Of a DNA stretch of 64,000 nucleotides, positions 18,585 to 27,136 are shown piece after piece. The notes below the pieces were generated by a model. The model was not told where the DNA came from, searched no databases, and saw nothing but the letters and a program-made list of their open reading frames with translations. The stretch lies in contig NZ_CP079218.1 in NCBI RefSeq assembly GCF_019317285.1, forward strand, positions 1,674,001 through 1,738,000, in the 5' to 3' direction. Made by a program: the position numbers and the translations under genes. The stretch is from Pedobacter sp. D749. Lineage in GTDB: Bacteria; Bacteroidota; Bacteroidia; Sphingobacteriales; Sphingobacteriaceae. The first letter of the stretch is position 1. Every line of letters begins with the position of its first letter.

Positions 18585-20233
18585 ATATTTTAGAAATTTT
18601 TAGAAAAAAATCTGTCTTTTTCTATGCCCGCCTTATACTTGTTGGGCTGGTTAATAGCGCCTTTTATAGTGGGCTATTAATCTTTATCAATGATGCAATT
18701 TCAGGCAAAAGAAATCTGGTTCCTGCTAATATTGGATGGCTCGTTTTTTCTATTTTTATATTATTGTCATTTTTTATCAGCAAACTCTTTCAGAGTTACC
18801 TGATCAGGCTTTCATTTGAAATAATGGCAGATTATGAATTGTTATTAATTGATAAGCTAAGAAAAGTAGGTTTAGAGAAGTTTGAAAAGCTAGGAGAAGA
18901 AAAAGTTTATTCCGCAATAGCAGATACAAGAATTTTATCACGCCTTCCCGAAGTTTTTATCAATTCTATAAATTCATTTGTCATCATCTGCTGCTGTTTG
19001 TTTTATTTATTTTATGAGTCATATCTAATAGGTTCATCTATTTTGGTAGCCCTGCTTGGCTTGCTTTTTATATATCTGTTTAATAATAAGAGTATTGAGG
19101 GGAAAATGAATGTTGCCAGGGATCTTCAGAATGACTATTACCGTTACCTGAAAGATTTATTATTCGGTTTTAGGGATATTAAAATGAGCAGTAAAAGAAA
19201 TGCCGTACTCTTCGATAATTATATCCGGCAGAATCGGCTAAAAGGGAAGGAAATTGGGATTAAAACCTCCATTAATTATCTGAATAATGAACTATTTGGA
19301 AGTTATAGCTGGTATATAATTCTAGGAATGTTGATTTTCGTGTTACCCAAACTTTCAACAATTGATCCACAACAAATAACTATTTTCATTGTCACGATAC
19401 TTTATATGATAAGTCCTGTGGCAACTCTTATATTATTGGTGCCATTTTACACCGAAGTTAAAATAGCATTGGAAAGAGTAAACGAAATTTTTTCCTTTTT
19501 TTCAGAACCAGTTCATGAGGATTTGAGCAAAGGAGAAACTAGAACCTTTGAAAAATTTAAGGAATTGCATATTGATAATGTTTACTACGAATACAATGAC
19601 AAATTTAGTGAGCGAAACTTTACATTGGGACCATTAAGTTTAACAATAAATAAAGGAGAAATATTATTTATAACTGGTGGAAACGGAAGCGGTAAGAGTA
19701 CTTTTTTAAGTTTGATAACCGGTTTATATCAACCGAAATCTGGCAGTCTATATTATAACGGGAAGGAGATAAACCCGGTCAACCTCAAAGATCTTTCTGA
19801 CTCAATTTCCGCAATTTTTACAACTAACTATCTTTTCTGCGAAAATTATAACGACTTCGATTTTACAAGGAATCAAGATGTTAATCAAAATTATTTACAT
19901 GATTTAAATATTGCTGATGTGGTAAAAATAGATAAATCCATTTTCGAAACTCGTTTATCCAAAGGGCAGCAAAAAAGGTTAGCCATGTTGTTTGCTCTAA
20001 TGGAAGATAAAGAAATTATGGTTTTTGATGAATGGGCTGCTGAACAGGATCCACATTATCGGCAATATTTTTATGAATTTTTCCTACCAAAACTGAGAGA
20101 TTCGGGAAAAACTATAATTGCTGTTACTCACGACGATAAGTACTTTTCTCAAGCAGATCGGATAATTAAATTTGAATGCGGTATTATAGTAGCTGATTAT
20201 CCCGCTTCCCCTTCGACGATTTCAACATTGTAA
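18581..20233 (+). CDS. Cyclic-peptide/siderophore export ABC transporter, PvdE/SyrD type
   Basis: A 550-residue fused half-transporter for the inner membrane. The first 300 or so residues carry several hydrophobic segments (about 15-35, 43-65, 130-165, 235-285). The C-terminal ATPase has Walker A GGNGSGKST, signature LSKGQQKRLA and Walker B IMVFDEWAAEQDP. The Asp-Glu-Trp-Ala-Ala stretch after Walker B is a hallmark, as I recall it, of the NRPS-linked PvdE/SyrD exporter family, unlike ordinary multidrug transporters. The start codon overlaps the stop of the preceding NRPS by four bases, so the two are translationally coupled. Inferred role: export of the finished or near-finished product to the periplasm. 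The substrate is unknown; the family handles both siderophores and lipopeptides. Confidence 0.9.
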   Translation: MNILEIFRKKSVFFYARLILVGLVNSAFYSGLLIFINDAISGKRNLVPANIGWLVFSIFILLSFFISKLFQSYLIRLSFEIMADYELLLIDKLRKVGLEKFEKLGEEKVYSAIADTRILSRLPEVFINSINSFVIICCCLFYLFYESYLIGSSILVALLGLLFIYLFNNKSIEGKMNVARDLQNDYYRYLKDLLFGFRDIKMSSKRNAVLFDNYIRQNRLKGKEIGIKTSINYLNNELFGSYSWYIILGMLIFVLPKLSTIDPQQITIFIVTILYMISPVATLILLVPFYTEVKIALERVNEIFSFFSEPVHEDLSKGETRTFEKFKELHIDNVYYEYNDKFSERNFTLGPLSLTINKGEILFITGGNGSGKSTFLSLITGLYQPKSGSLYYNGKEINPVNLKDLSDSISAIFTTNYLFCENYNDFDFTRNQDVNQNYLHDLNIADVVKIDKSIFETRLSKGQQKRLAMLFALMEDKEIMVFDEWAAEQDPHYRQYFYEFFLPKLRDSGKTIIAVTHDDKYFSQADRIIKFECGIIVADYPASPSTISTL

Positions 20234-20316
20234 TTTCTTTAATGCAAAGTTAAAAAAGGACCGTTTAGCTTAGGATAGTAAGCCAGTTTTATTCTCCAAA
20301 ATTAACCTAATCATAT

Positions 20317-21918
20317 ATGAATGATAAACAAGTTTATTTAAAATCCAACTTAGTATTTGAGCCATTAGTTGATAGGTGGTATGCCTGGACTCACTTAATT
20401 TCACCTGCAACTGCCGCGATGAACATCACGGGGCGACACATGAAAATAATCAATTCTTTTATCCAAGCACCACAGGTACATTTAGCCGCCGTTAACAATC
20501 CGAAAATGAAAGGAGGCCCATTTATGGATATCAAAGTGGGGGACGTTGATAAAGTTATCAGTCTGAAAAATGAAACCCTTTCAGAACAGAAGGATCTTAT
20601 TGAATTTTCCGAGGCGATCAAGGATCTGGAGTCACTATTGCGGAGTAAGGCTACCGGCTACTCCATGGAACCCTTATACGCTATGGTACCTGATATCCTA
20701 AAAGGTTATGTTGAGTTGGTTTACGATCTAAATTGTAATCCCTCCTATAGGTTTTTTGAATTTCTTCTGTACAACAGTAAGTATTACAAAGAATCCTCCC
20801 AAAGTATTGCATTGTGGCTAACGAATAATGATGAACGTCCTTTCTGTTTAAGTACGCCCAGGCTAGATCAGGAAGATATTATAAATTTAAAAATACCGTT
20901 TGCCAGTTCGCTGATAGATGATCTTAGCAAGATGAAAAAGCAAGCTGGTTCCTATGAACAGATTAAAAAACTATTGAGTATAGACACAAATCAGGAAGCT
21001 TTATTTGAATCCTTTTTCACTTTAGAAGAGCCTGAAAAGTATAAAAAATATGAAGGTGATAAAATACGGATGCGCTATTTTGGTCATGCATGTATCTTGA
21101 TAGAAACGAACGAGATCAGTATTTTACTTGATCCTCTGATTAGCTATTACGGTTATCAGACCGATGTTGCAAGGTTCTCCGACCTTGACCTACCTGACAT
21201 CATTGACTATGTACTCATCACCCATAACCATCAGGATCATATTTTATTTGAAACACTGTTGCCATTAAGGCATAAAATCAAGAACATTGTCGTACCTAAG
21301 TCTACAAGTGGATCCTTGCAGGATCCAAATTTGGCGTTGGTCTTTAAAAATGTTGGGTTCAAAAATGTGATAGAGATCGGTGAGATGGAATCCATTGAGT
21401 TCAAAGGTTGCATTATAACCGGCTTACCTTTTATAGGAGAACACAGCGACTTGAATATTCAAACTAAAATATGCCATCACGTCAGGGTGGGGGAATTTTC
21501 TATGTTATTTGCCGCTGATTCTTGTATTATCGAACCCATGCTTTATAATAATGTGCATGAAATAATAGGGGATATTGATGTTCTTTTTCTAGGGATGGAA
21601 TGTGATGGGGCACCTCTGACATGGTTATACGGTCCATTATTAACAGATGATTTTTCCAGAGACAAAGATCAAACACGCAGATTGGCAGGTTCTAATTTTA
21701 CCAAAGGCTACACATTGGTTGAGATTTTTAATCCGAAAGAGGTCTATGTCTATGCGATGGGCCAGGAACCATGGCTCGAATTTATCAGCAGTATTAAATA
21801 TACTCCTGAATCTAACCCAATTTTACAGTCAGATATGCTTGTTAATAAATGTATTGCTGAAGGAATTGTGGCTGAGCGATTGTTTGGTGAAAAAGAAATA
21901 ATCTATACTAAATTTTAA
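20317..21918 (+). CDS. CmlA-like diiron beta-hydroxylase (metallo-beta-lactamase fold)
   Basis: The 533-residue protein has a N-terminal domain of about 245 residues with no motif I recognise, then a metallo-beta-lactamase fold with THNHQDH (H303, H305, D307, H308), GEHSD (E375), FAADS (D401) and GMECDG (E428). These match, at a constant offset of two, the iron ligands I remember for chloramphenicol CmlA (H305, H307, D309, H310, E377, D403, E430), and CmlA is 532 residues long. CmlA hydroxylates the beta-carbon of a PCP-bound amino acid using a diiron centre and O2. In this cluster the likely targets are the Ser-, Thr- or Asn-loaded PCPs; Asn is my preferred guess because beta-hydroxy-Asn is a known peptide building block. 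A plain hydrolase of the same fold is the alternative, but length, N-terminal domain and the extra Glu residues argue against it. Confidence 0.82.
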   Translation: MNDKQVYLKSNLVFEPLVDRWYAWTHLISPATAAMNITGRHMKIINSFIQAPQVHLAAVNNPKMKGGPFMDIKVGDVDKVISLKNETLSEQKDLIEFSEAIKDLESLLRSKATGYSMEPLYAMVPDILKGYVELVYDLNCNPSYRFFEFLLYNSKYYKESSQSIALWLTNNDERPFCLSTPRLDQEDIINLKIPFASSLIDDLSKMKKQAGSYEQIKKLLSIDTNQEALFESFFTLEEPEKYKKYEGDKIRMRYFGHACILIETNEISILLDPLISYYGYQTDVARFSDLDLPDIIDYVLITHNHQDHILFETLLPLRHKIKNIVVPKSTSGSLQDPNLALVFKNVGFKNVIEIGEMESIEFKGCIITGLPFIGEHSDLNIQTKICHHVRVGEFSMLFAADSCIIEPMLYNNVHEIIGDIDVLFLGMECDGAPLTWLYGPLLTDDFSRDKDQTRRLAGSNFTKGYTLVEIFNPKEVYVYAMGQEPWLEFISSIKYTPESNPILQSDMLVNKCIAEGIVAERLFGEKEIIYTKF

Positions 21919-21928
21919 TTATAACCCT

Positions 21929-23401
21929 ATGAAACGATTAATTGTACTCTTAATTTTTATCTGTAGTAACCTCTTTCAAAGTGCTCTCTGTCAGATTACC
22001 AAAATAGTCGTGAAATGCGACTCAGTCGGATCAACCTTTCCTGTTTCTGCAAAACTTTATTTTATACTAAAATCCAAGGTTCTCAATAAGGACGCAATTT
22101 TCTATCCCGATTACATTAACCCGGAACCTTTTTTTTCGAAAGATTTTGTCAATGTCGAAAAGGGGCAAACACTTATCTTGGATAGTAGTGCATTAGGATA
22201 CCCTTCTAAATTGAATCAGATATCCAAAGGGATTTATCTTGGACAAGCAATTTTGAATATAAATACTGTAGAGCGATCATACTCAATGGCACCCAAGAAT
22301 ACATATAGCGTTCCTGTTCTTATAGATTTTAGTAAGGATACCGTGATAACCGTCGCAATTGATCATGTGATCCAGAAAAAAACTTTTGAACCAACAAATT
22401 TTATTAAAGAACTATCTGTGCCAAGCAAATTACTTAGTGATTTTTATCATTCGCCGACCACTGTAAAAGCAGCTATCATACTTCCGCCATCATACTGGTT
22501 ACAAAAAGATAAATATTATCCAACAGTTTATGTCATCCCTGGTTACGGGGGAACACATTACGACGCAGTGGAAAATAGTGGTACTTATGTAAATAATAAA
22601 AATATCGAGAAAATATATGTTGTACTGAATCCAGAATCATTTTATGGTCATCACGTATTCGCAGATTCAGAAAACAATGGCCCTAGAGCGACTTCATTAA
22701 TCACTGAGATCATTCCATTTATTGAGGACACCTATAGGGCGTTAAAAGATGGCAGAGCACGGTTCCTGGAAGGACACTCTTCGGGTGGATGGTCAAGTTT
22801 GTGGTTGCAGATAAATTATCCTAAAGTTTTTGGAGGTGCTTGGGCAATAGCACCAGATCCAGTGGATTTTACAAGTTTCGACAAGGTAAACCTTTATGGA
22901 AAGAACGGAAATATTTTTTATGATGGAAGTAAGGCACGTGTGCTTACAAGAACCCCTGGAGATGTCAAAATAACTTATAAAGAATTGTCAGATAAGGAGG
23001 GGGTGCTGGGATACGGCGAACAATTGGGTTCATTCGAAGCAGTATTCAGCACCAAAGGGAGCAATGGACGGCCAGAAAAGTTGTGGAATAGGCAATCTGG
23101 GGCTATAAATTCTGAAATATTTAAAAATTGGCAAAAGTATGATATATCGAGTGTTATTGTAAAAAACTGGCCCACGTTGAAAGATAATTTAGAGGGTAAA
23201 TTACACATTTACGTAGGCTCTGAGGATAATTTTTATTTAGAAGATGCCGTGCGGGTTATGAAGAAAAAAATCGATAATCTCAATACCCGCTTCACTTTAG
23301 AGATCTTAAAAGGGCACGACCACTTTTCAATTTATGAAGATAAAGAGGTAAACGAACGAATTAATAATGAAATAGAACAATCAATTAAACAAAATAAATA
23401 A
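21929..23401 (+). CDS. Secreted esterase, Fes/IroE-like alpha/beta hydrolase
   Basis: A signal peptide (hydrophobic run LIVLLIFICSNLF, cleavage near residue 21) precedes a beta-rich N-terminal portion of about 150 residues and an alpha/beta hydrolase. The nucleophile is Ser284 in GHSSGG, an oxyanion-type motif VIPGYGG lies upstream, and GHDHF near the C-terminus probably supplies the His. This is the layout of the putative-esterase family that contains enterobactin esterases and several acyl esterases. It starts 10 bases after the hydroxylase gene and ends 6 bases before the next gene, so it belongs to the operon. A secreted esterase fits ester hydrolysis outside the cytoplasm: opening a depsipeptide, maturing the product or protecting the producer. 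Which of these cannot be told from sequence. Confidence 0.78.
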   Translation: MKRLIVLLIFICSNLFQSALCQITKIVVKCDSVGSTFPVSAKLYFILKSKVLNKDAIFYPDYINPEPFFSKDFVNVEKGQTLILDSSALGYPSKLNQISKGIYLGQAILNINTVERSYSMAPKNTYSVPVLIDFSKDTVITVAIDHVIQKKTFEPTNFIKELSVPSKLLSDFYHSPTTVKAAIILPPSYWLQKDKYYPTVYVIPGYGGTHYDAVENSGTYVNNKNIEKIYVVLNPESFYGHHVFADSENNGPRATSLITEIIPFIEDTYRALKDGRARFLEGHSSGGWSSLWLQINYPKVFGGAWAIAPDPVDFTSFDKVNLYGKNGNIFYDGSKARVLTRTPGDVKITYKELSDKEGVLGYGEQLGSFEAVFSTKGSNGRPEKLWNRQSGAINSEIFKNWQKYDISSVIVKNWPTLKDNLEGKLHIYVGSEDNFYLEDAVRVMKKKIDNLNTRFTLEILKGHDHFSIYEDKEVNERINNEIEQSIKQNK

Positions 23402-23407
23402 TCAATT

Positions 23408-24121
23408 ATGAAACTTAATTATCAGCTTACCATTTTTTTATTGTTATTTTCTCTTCAAACATTTGCAACCTGGTCTATAATTATTGTAGATAAAAATACC
23501 GGAGAGATTGGTATGGCAGGGGCATCCTGTACAGACGACGTGTATAATATCGGAAAAATCATCCCTGGTAAGGGGGCTATTATTGTACAAGCGGAAAGTA
23601 ATAACGATGCCCGTCAGATTGGATTCGAGATGATAAACGCAGGTTATTCTTCCCAAGCAATTCTCAATGTATTAAAAAGGAAAACATACCTCCCATGGGA
23701 TCAGCAATATGCCGTAGTAACATTGAACAAGTCAGGGTATGCCCGTGCCTACACCGGAAAAAATGTTCCGGCTAATAAGGGGGTTTTAACATCCAGAGAA
23801 TTTTCTATTCAAGGTAATACACTGGCAAGCAAGGTGGCTATTAAGCTAATATATATAGCAATAAAAAAAGCACAGCGCCAAGGGAAAAGTATACAAGAAA
23901 TCTTGATGATTGCGCTAAGAGCGGGTGCAACGGCTGGTGGCGATAGCCGTTGTGGCACGCAGGTTGCGAGCAGTGCATTTATTTTTGTGTCAAAGCCCAA
24001 TGATCTGCCAAATAAACCCTATTTTAATTTAACAGTATCTGGAGAAACTGCAAAAAAAGACAATGCTGTTTTATTGCTTCAAAATATGTTTGATGACTAT
24101 TATACTCATCATACAAAATAG
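23408..24121 (+). CDS. Secreted DUF1028 family protein
   Basis: The start has a hydrophobic leader (about residues 5-20, LTIFLLLFSLQTFA) followed directly by TWSIIIVDKNTGEIGMAGAS, the usual opening of DUF1028 proteins, and later GGDSRCGTQ, their most conserved motif. DUF1028 members are predicted N-terminal-nucleophile hydrolases with no settled function. Cleavage after the leader would place Thr or Ala-Thr at the new N-terminus, as such an enzyme would need. It is sandwiched between a secreted esterase (6 bases away) and the thioesterase (47 bases away), so it looks like a cluster gene. A periplasmic amidase or peptidase role in product maturation is possible but is inference only. Confidence 0.8.
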   Translation: MKLNYQLTIFLLLFSLQTFATWSIIIVDKNTGEIGMAGASCTDDVYNIGKIIPGKGAIIVQAESNNDARQIGFEMINAGYSSQAILNVLKRKTYLPWDQQYAVVTLNKSGYARAYTGKNVPANKGVLTSREFSIQGNTLASKVAIKLIYIAIKKAQRQGKSIQEILMIALRAGATAGGDSRCGTQVASSAFIFVSKPNDLPNKPYFNLTVSGETAKKDNAVLLLQNMFDDYYTHHTK

Positions 24122-24168
24122 ACCGTGAGGTTTCGCAATCTAAAACCTATTTTTTACCTATTTAAACT

Positions 24169-24900
24169 ATGGAATTATTAAATGTTTTTTGCCTGCCATT
24201 TGCCGGAGCAAGCAAATATTCCTATCAGAAATTTGCTCAAGTAGCCCCAAGTAAACTAAATATTATACCTTATGAACTACCCGGTAGAGGGGCAAGATAT
24301 AAAGAAGCGTTACTCACTAACATGGAAAACATGGTCGACGATTTTCTGTCGAATATGCTTTCAAGGTTGAACGCACCTTATGTGATTTATGGACATAGCA
24401 TGGGCGCGTTGCTGGGATATATGATCACTAAGAAACTAGCTGATAATAATCTTAAGTTGCCAAAGCATCTTTTTCTTTCAGGCAGAGGAGGCCCTTCTGT
24501 ATCTGGCAACTACCCACATCGTTCATCTTTACCGAAAAAAGAATTTATAAAGAATTTGCAAGAATTAGGAGGAAGTCCTGATAAAGTGCTAGAGGATGAT
24601 GGATTGATGGAGATATTTGAGCCGATACTTCGTGCAGATTTTAAGTCAATCGAAAGTTATCAATATGCAACAGCTGGCCCATTAGAGGTATCAATTACTT
24701 GCCTGATTGGAACTGAAGAAGCAACAACTTATGAAGAAGCTTTAGCCTGGAGAAAGGAAACATCTTTGTCCTTTTGTATAAAAGAATTTCCAGGTAAGCA
24801 TTTTTTTATTTTCGATCATGCGAAAGAGATAGTGAATATTATTCAACAGTTTGGTTTGGAGGGTTTTACAATCCCAGTTGCTCCTCTTAACAACAAATAA
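24169..24900 (+). CDS. Type II thioesterase (GrsT/SrfAD-like)
   Basis: The 243-residue protein opens with LNVFCLPFAGAS, the oxyanion-loop signature of this family, carries the nucleophile Ser77 in YGHSMGALLGY, and ends with PGKHFF where the catalytic His is expected. Its length is normal for a free-standing TEII. Such enzymes clear misprimed or stalled acyl groups from carrier proteins. Because none of the synthases visible here has a fused TE, it could also take part in release, although the terminal C domain is the more usual candidate. It lies two bases upstream of the phosphopantetheinyl transferase gene. Confidence 0.9.
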   Translation: MELLNVFCLPFAGASKYSYQKFAQVAPSKLNIIPYELPGRGARYKEALLTNMENMVDDFLSNMLSRLNAPYVIYGHSMGALLGYMITKKLADNNLKLPKHLFLSGRGGPSVSGNYPHRSSLPKKEFIKNLQELGGSPDKVLEDDGLMEIFEPILRADFKSIESYQYATAGPLEVSITCLIGTEEATTYEEALAWRKETSLSFCIKEFPGKHFFIFDHAKEIVNIIQQFGLEGFTIPVAPLNNK

Positions 24901-24902
24901 CA

Positions 24903-25550
24903 ATGGTGCAATTATTTTACGTTAAATGTGATGAAGATATAAGTAATACTAGGTTTTACAACTATTTGAACGAATTACCGTCAAAATTTCATAATAATAT
25001 CCTCAAGTATAAAAATCGTGGTGATGCTTTGTTAACTCTTTTTGGTAAGCTTCTATTAGGAACCGCAATAAAAGCCAATAATCTTGATTTATCGCTGGAC
25101 GATATTTCTTATTCGCTGTTCGGTCGGCCATTTTTTTTCGGTTCGGATATTGATTTTAATATTTCGCATTCGTCTGAATATGTTGTTTGTGCGTTATCAC
25201 TAACTCAAAAAATTGGAGTCGATATAGAAAAAATATTGTCTATAAATTTTGCGGATTTCGATACCTCATTTTCTACAGAAGAATGGTCGGGTATCAACAG
25301 TTCAGGCAATCCATTGCGTACATTTTACCATTATTGGACGGCTAAAGAGGCAGTAATTAAGGCTGATGGAAGGGGCTTATCTATTGAGCCGAAAAGTGTT
25401 CTAATCTTTAAAGATCTCGCAACGATCTCAAATCAGAGATGGTATTTAATGTCAATAGATATCGATAAAGACTATGTACTTCATTTAGCTTCTCCAAATA
25501 ACCTGTTTGGGCAAATCAGTATTCAGGAAGTATGTTTTGATTTCAGTTGA
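24903..25550 (+). CDS. 4'-phosphopantetheinyl transferase, Sfp type
   Basis: A 215-residue Sfp/Gsp-like transferase. The motifs FNISHSSEYVVCALS, IGVDIEKI (Mg-binding Asp and Glu) and YWTAKEAVIKADGRGL are all present in the expected order. It attaches the phosphopantetheine arm from CoA to the carrier serines of the megasynthases, and having it in the cluster makes the pathway self-sufficient for carrier activation. The start ATG 24903 is two bases after the thioesterase stop, so the pair is probably translated together. This seems to be the last obviously biosynthetic gene of the run; a gap of 79 bases separates it from the trehalose gene. Confidence 0.92.
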   Translation: MVQLFYVKCDEDISNTRFYNYLNELPSKFHNNILKYKNRGDALLTLFGKLLLGTAIKANNLDLSLDDISYSLFGRPFFFGSDIDFNISHSSEYVVCALSLTQKIGVDIEKILSINFADFDTSFSTEEWSGINSSGNPLRTFYHYWTAKEAVIKADGRGLSIEPKSVLIFKDLATISNQRWYLMSIDIDKDYVLHLASPNNLFGQISIQEVCFDFS

Positions 25551-25629
25551 TTTAAGCATAGAACTGATAATGCTTTCCCAAATAAAAACTTTTCATCAAT
25601 ACTACCATAACAACCTAATTTATTAGATT

Positions 25630-27069
25630 ATGAGATATATAATTGTTTCCAATCGACTGCCATTAAGAGGCAAACCTGGATCGAACGGTGCTATTGAATT
25701 TACACCAAGTATTGGCGGGCTCTCTACAGGACTTTCATCGTATATTAAATCCAGTAATATTACAGAGTATTTATGGATAGGATGGCCAGGAATAGACATT
25801 GAAGAGCATGAACAACAAAATGTTACTGACAAACTACTTGAGGATTTTAAATGTGTGCCGGTATTTTTGGATAGAAATTTAGAAAAATACTATTACAATG
25901 GTTTTTGTAATCAAACCCTCTGGCCACTTTTTCACATTGATCCTGCAAATACAAAGATCGAGGCTAAATGTTGGGAGTATTACAAGAAAGCTAATGATTT
26001 ATTTTGTGATAAAGTAATGGAAGTATTTAAGGAAGGTGATATCATATGGATCCATGATTTTCATTTGCTGATGTTACCACAATTGATCCGAAACAAACTA
26101 CCAAATGCTACTATTGGATTCTTTCAACACATTCCATTTCCATGTTTTGATATTTTTAAAATACTTATGAGTACCTGGCGATCCGAATTATTGCAGGGGG
26201 TTTTGGGCGCAGATTTCATTGGGTTCCATATAAATGACTACGTTAATAACTTTGAGCAGGTTATAGCTAGAGTTCTGCGGATTAACTGTGATGGTGGCCG
26301 GATCAATCATCAAAATCGTTTAATAAAATATGGAGCATTACCGATGAATATCGATTTTAAAGGTTTTTCGACAATGGCTTCTTCATTAACCGTTCAGCGA
26401 AAGGCTGAACAAATGCGGTCACAGTTTTATGGGCAAAAAATTATTCTGTCGATAGACCGGCTTGATTATACCAAAGGGATTATTAACAAATTAAAAGGGT
26501 ATGGGAATTTTCTTAAAGAAAATCCTCAACAGCACAAGAAAGTTGTCCTTCTTTTAATAGCAGCACCATCTATGCGAAAGGTTAAGGCGTTTGATAAAGT
26601 TAAAAAACAGGTCGACCGATTGGTGGCCGAAATTAATAATAGCTTCTGTACAGATGTATGGTTTCCAGTTTTTTATGATCATAAGGCATTGTCTGTAGAA
26701 GAAATGGTAACTATTTATACTGTAGCTGACGTGGCATTGGTTACCCCTTTAAGAGATGGTATGAATCTTATTGCGAAAGAATACCTTGCTTCGCGAAATG
26801 ATCAAAGCGGCGTACTTATTTTGAGCGAAACTGCTGGTGCAAGCATTGAATTATCAGGTGCTCATATTGTTAATCCTTTTAGTATCGATGATATAGCAGA
26901 GTCACTAAAAATCGCGTTGGAAGCTGATCCGTTTACGCAAATGCTTAAAAATAAATCAATGCGTTCTCGATTGTCAAGATATAATATTAGTTCCTGGGCT
27001 GAAGATAATATCAAAATTTTACTTAAGGTCCGGGAAGATAATATTGTGAAACGACTGATAATAAATTAG
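25630..27069 (+). CDS. otsA: Trehalose-6-phosphate synthase (GT20)
   Basis: The 479-residue protein shows the GT20 landmarks: SNRLP near the start, GWPGIDI, YYNGFCNQTLWPLFH, WIHDFHLLMLP, IGFFQHIPFP and DRLDYTKGI, with the catalytic-site Arg and Lys of the last motif in place; LRDGMNLIAKEY follows. It joins glucose from UDP-glucose to glucose-6-phosphate. Many Bacteroidota encode a fused synthase-phosphatase, but this protein stops after the synthase half. A decayed phosphatase domain lies at 28840-29410, beyond an unrelated gene. It reads in the same direction as the biosynthetic genes, which leaves open a role as a glycosyltransferase in the pathway, but the motifs are those of a normal OtsA and I prefer stress or osmolyte metabolism. 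Confidence 0.9.
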   Translation: MRYIIVSNRLPLRGKPGSNGAIEFTPSIGGLSTGLSSYIKSSNITEYLWIGWPGIDIEEHEQQNVTDKLLEDFKCVPVFLDRNLEKYYYNGFCNQTLWPLFHIDPANTKIEAKCWEYYKKANDLFCDKVMEVFKEGDIIWIHDFHLLMLPQLIRNKLPNATIGFFQHIPFPCFDIFKILMSTWRSELLQGVLGADFIGFHINDYVNNFEQVIARVLRINCDGGRINHQNRLIKYGALPMNIDFKGFSTMASSLTVQRKAEQMRSQFYGQKIILSIDRLDYTKGIINKLKGYGNFLKENPQQHKKVVLLLIAAPSMRKVKAFDKVKKQVDRLVAEINNSFCTDVWFPVFYDHKALSVEEMVTIYTVADVALVTPLRDGMNLIAKEYLASRNDQSGVLILSETAGASIELSGAHIVNPFSIDDIAESLKIALEADPFTQMLKNKSMRSRLSRYNISSWAEDNIKILLKVREDNIVKRLIIN

Positions 27070-27136
27070 AAACTGATGAACCCATCTCAGCCTTAACTAA
27101 TCAACAAAACTAAAACTTTAACACAAACTTACAGCG

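Noticed and set aside
25630..27069. Dedicated glycosyltransferase of the peptide pathway
   Set aside because: All landmarks are those of ordinary trehalose-6-phosphate synthase; sharing the strand alone is not enough.
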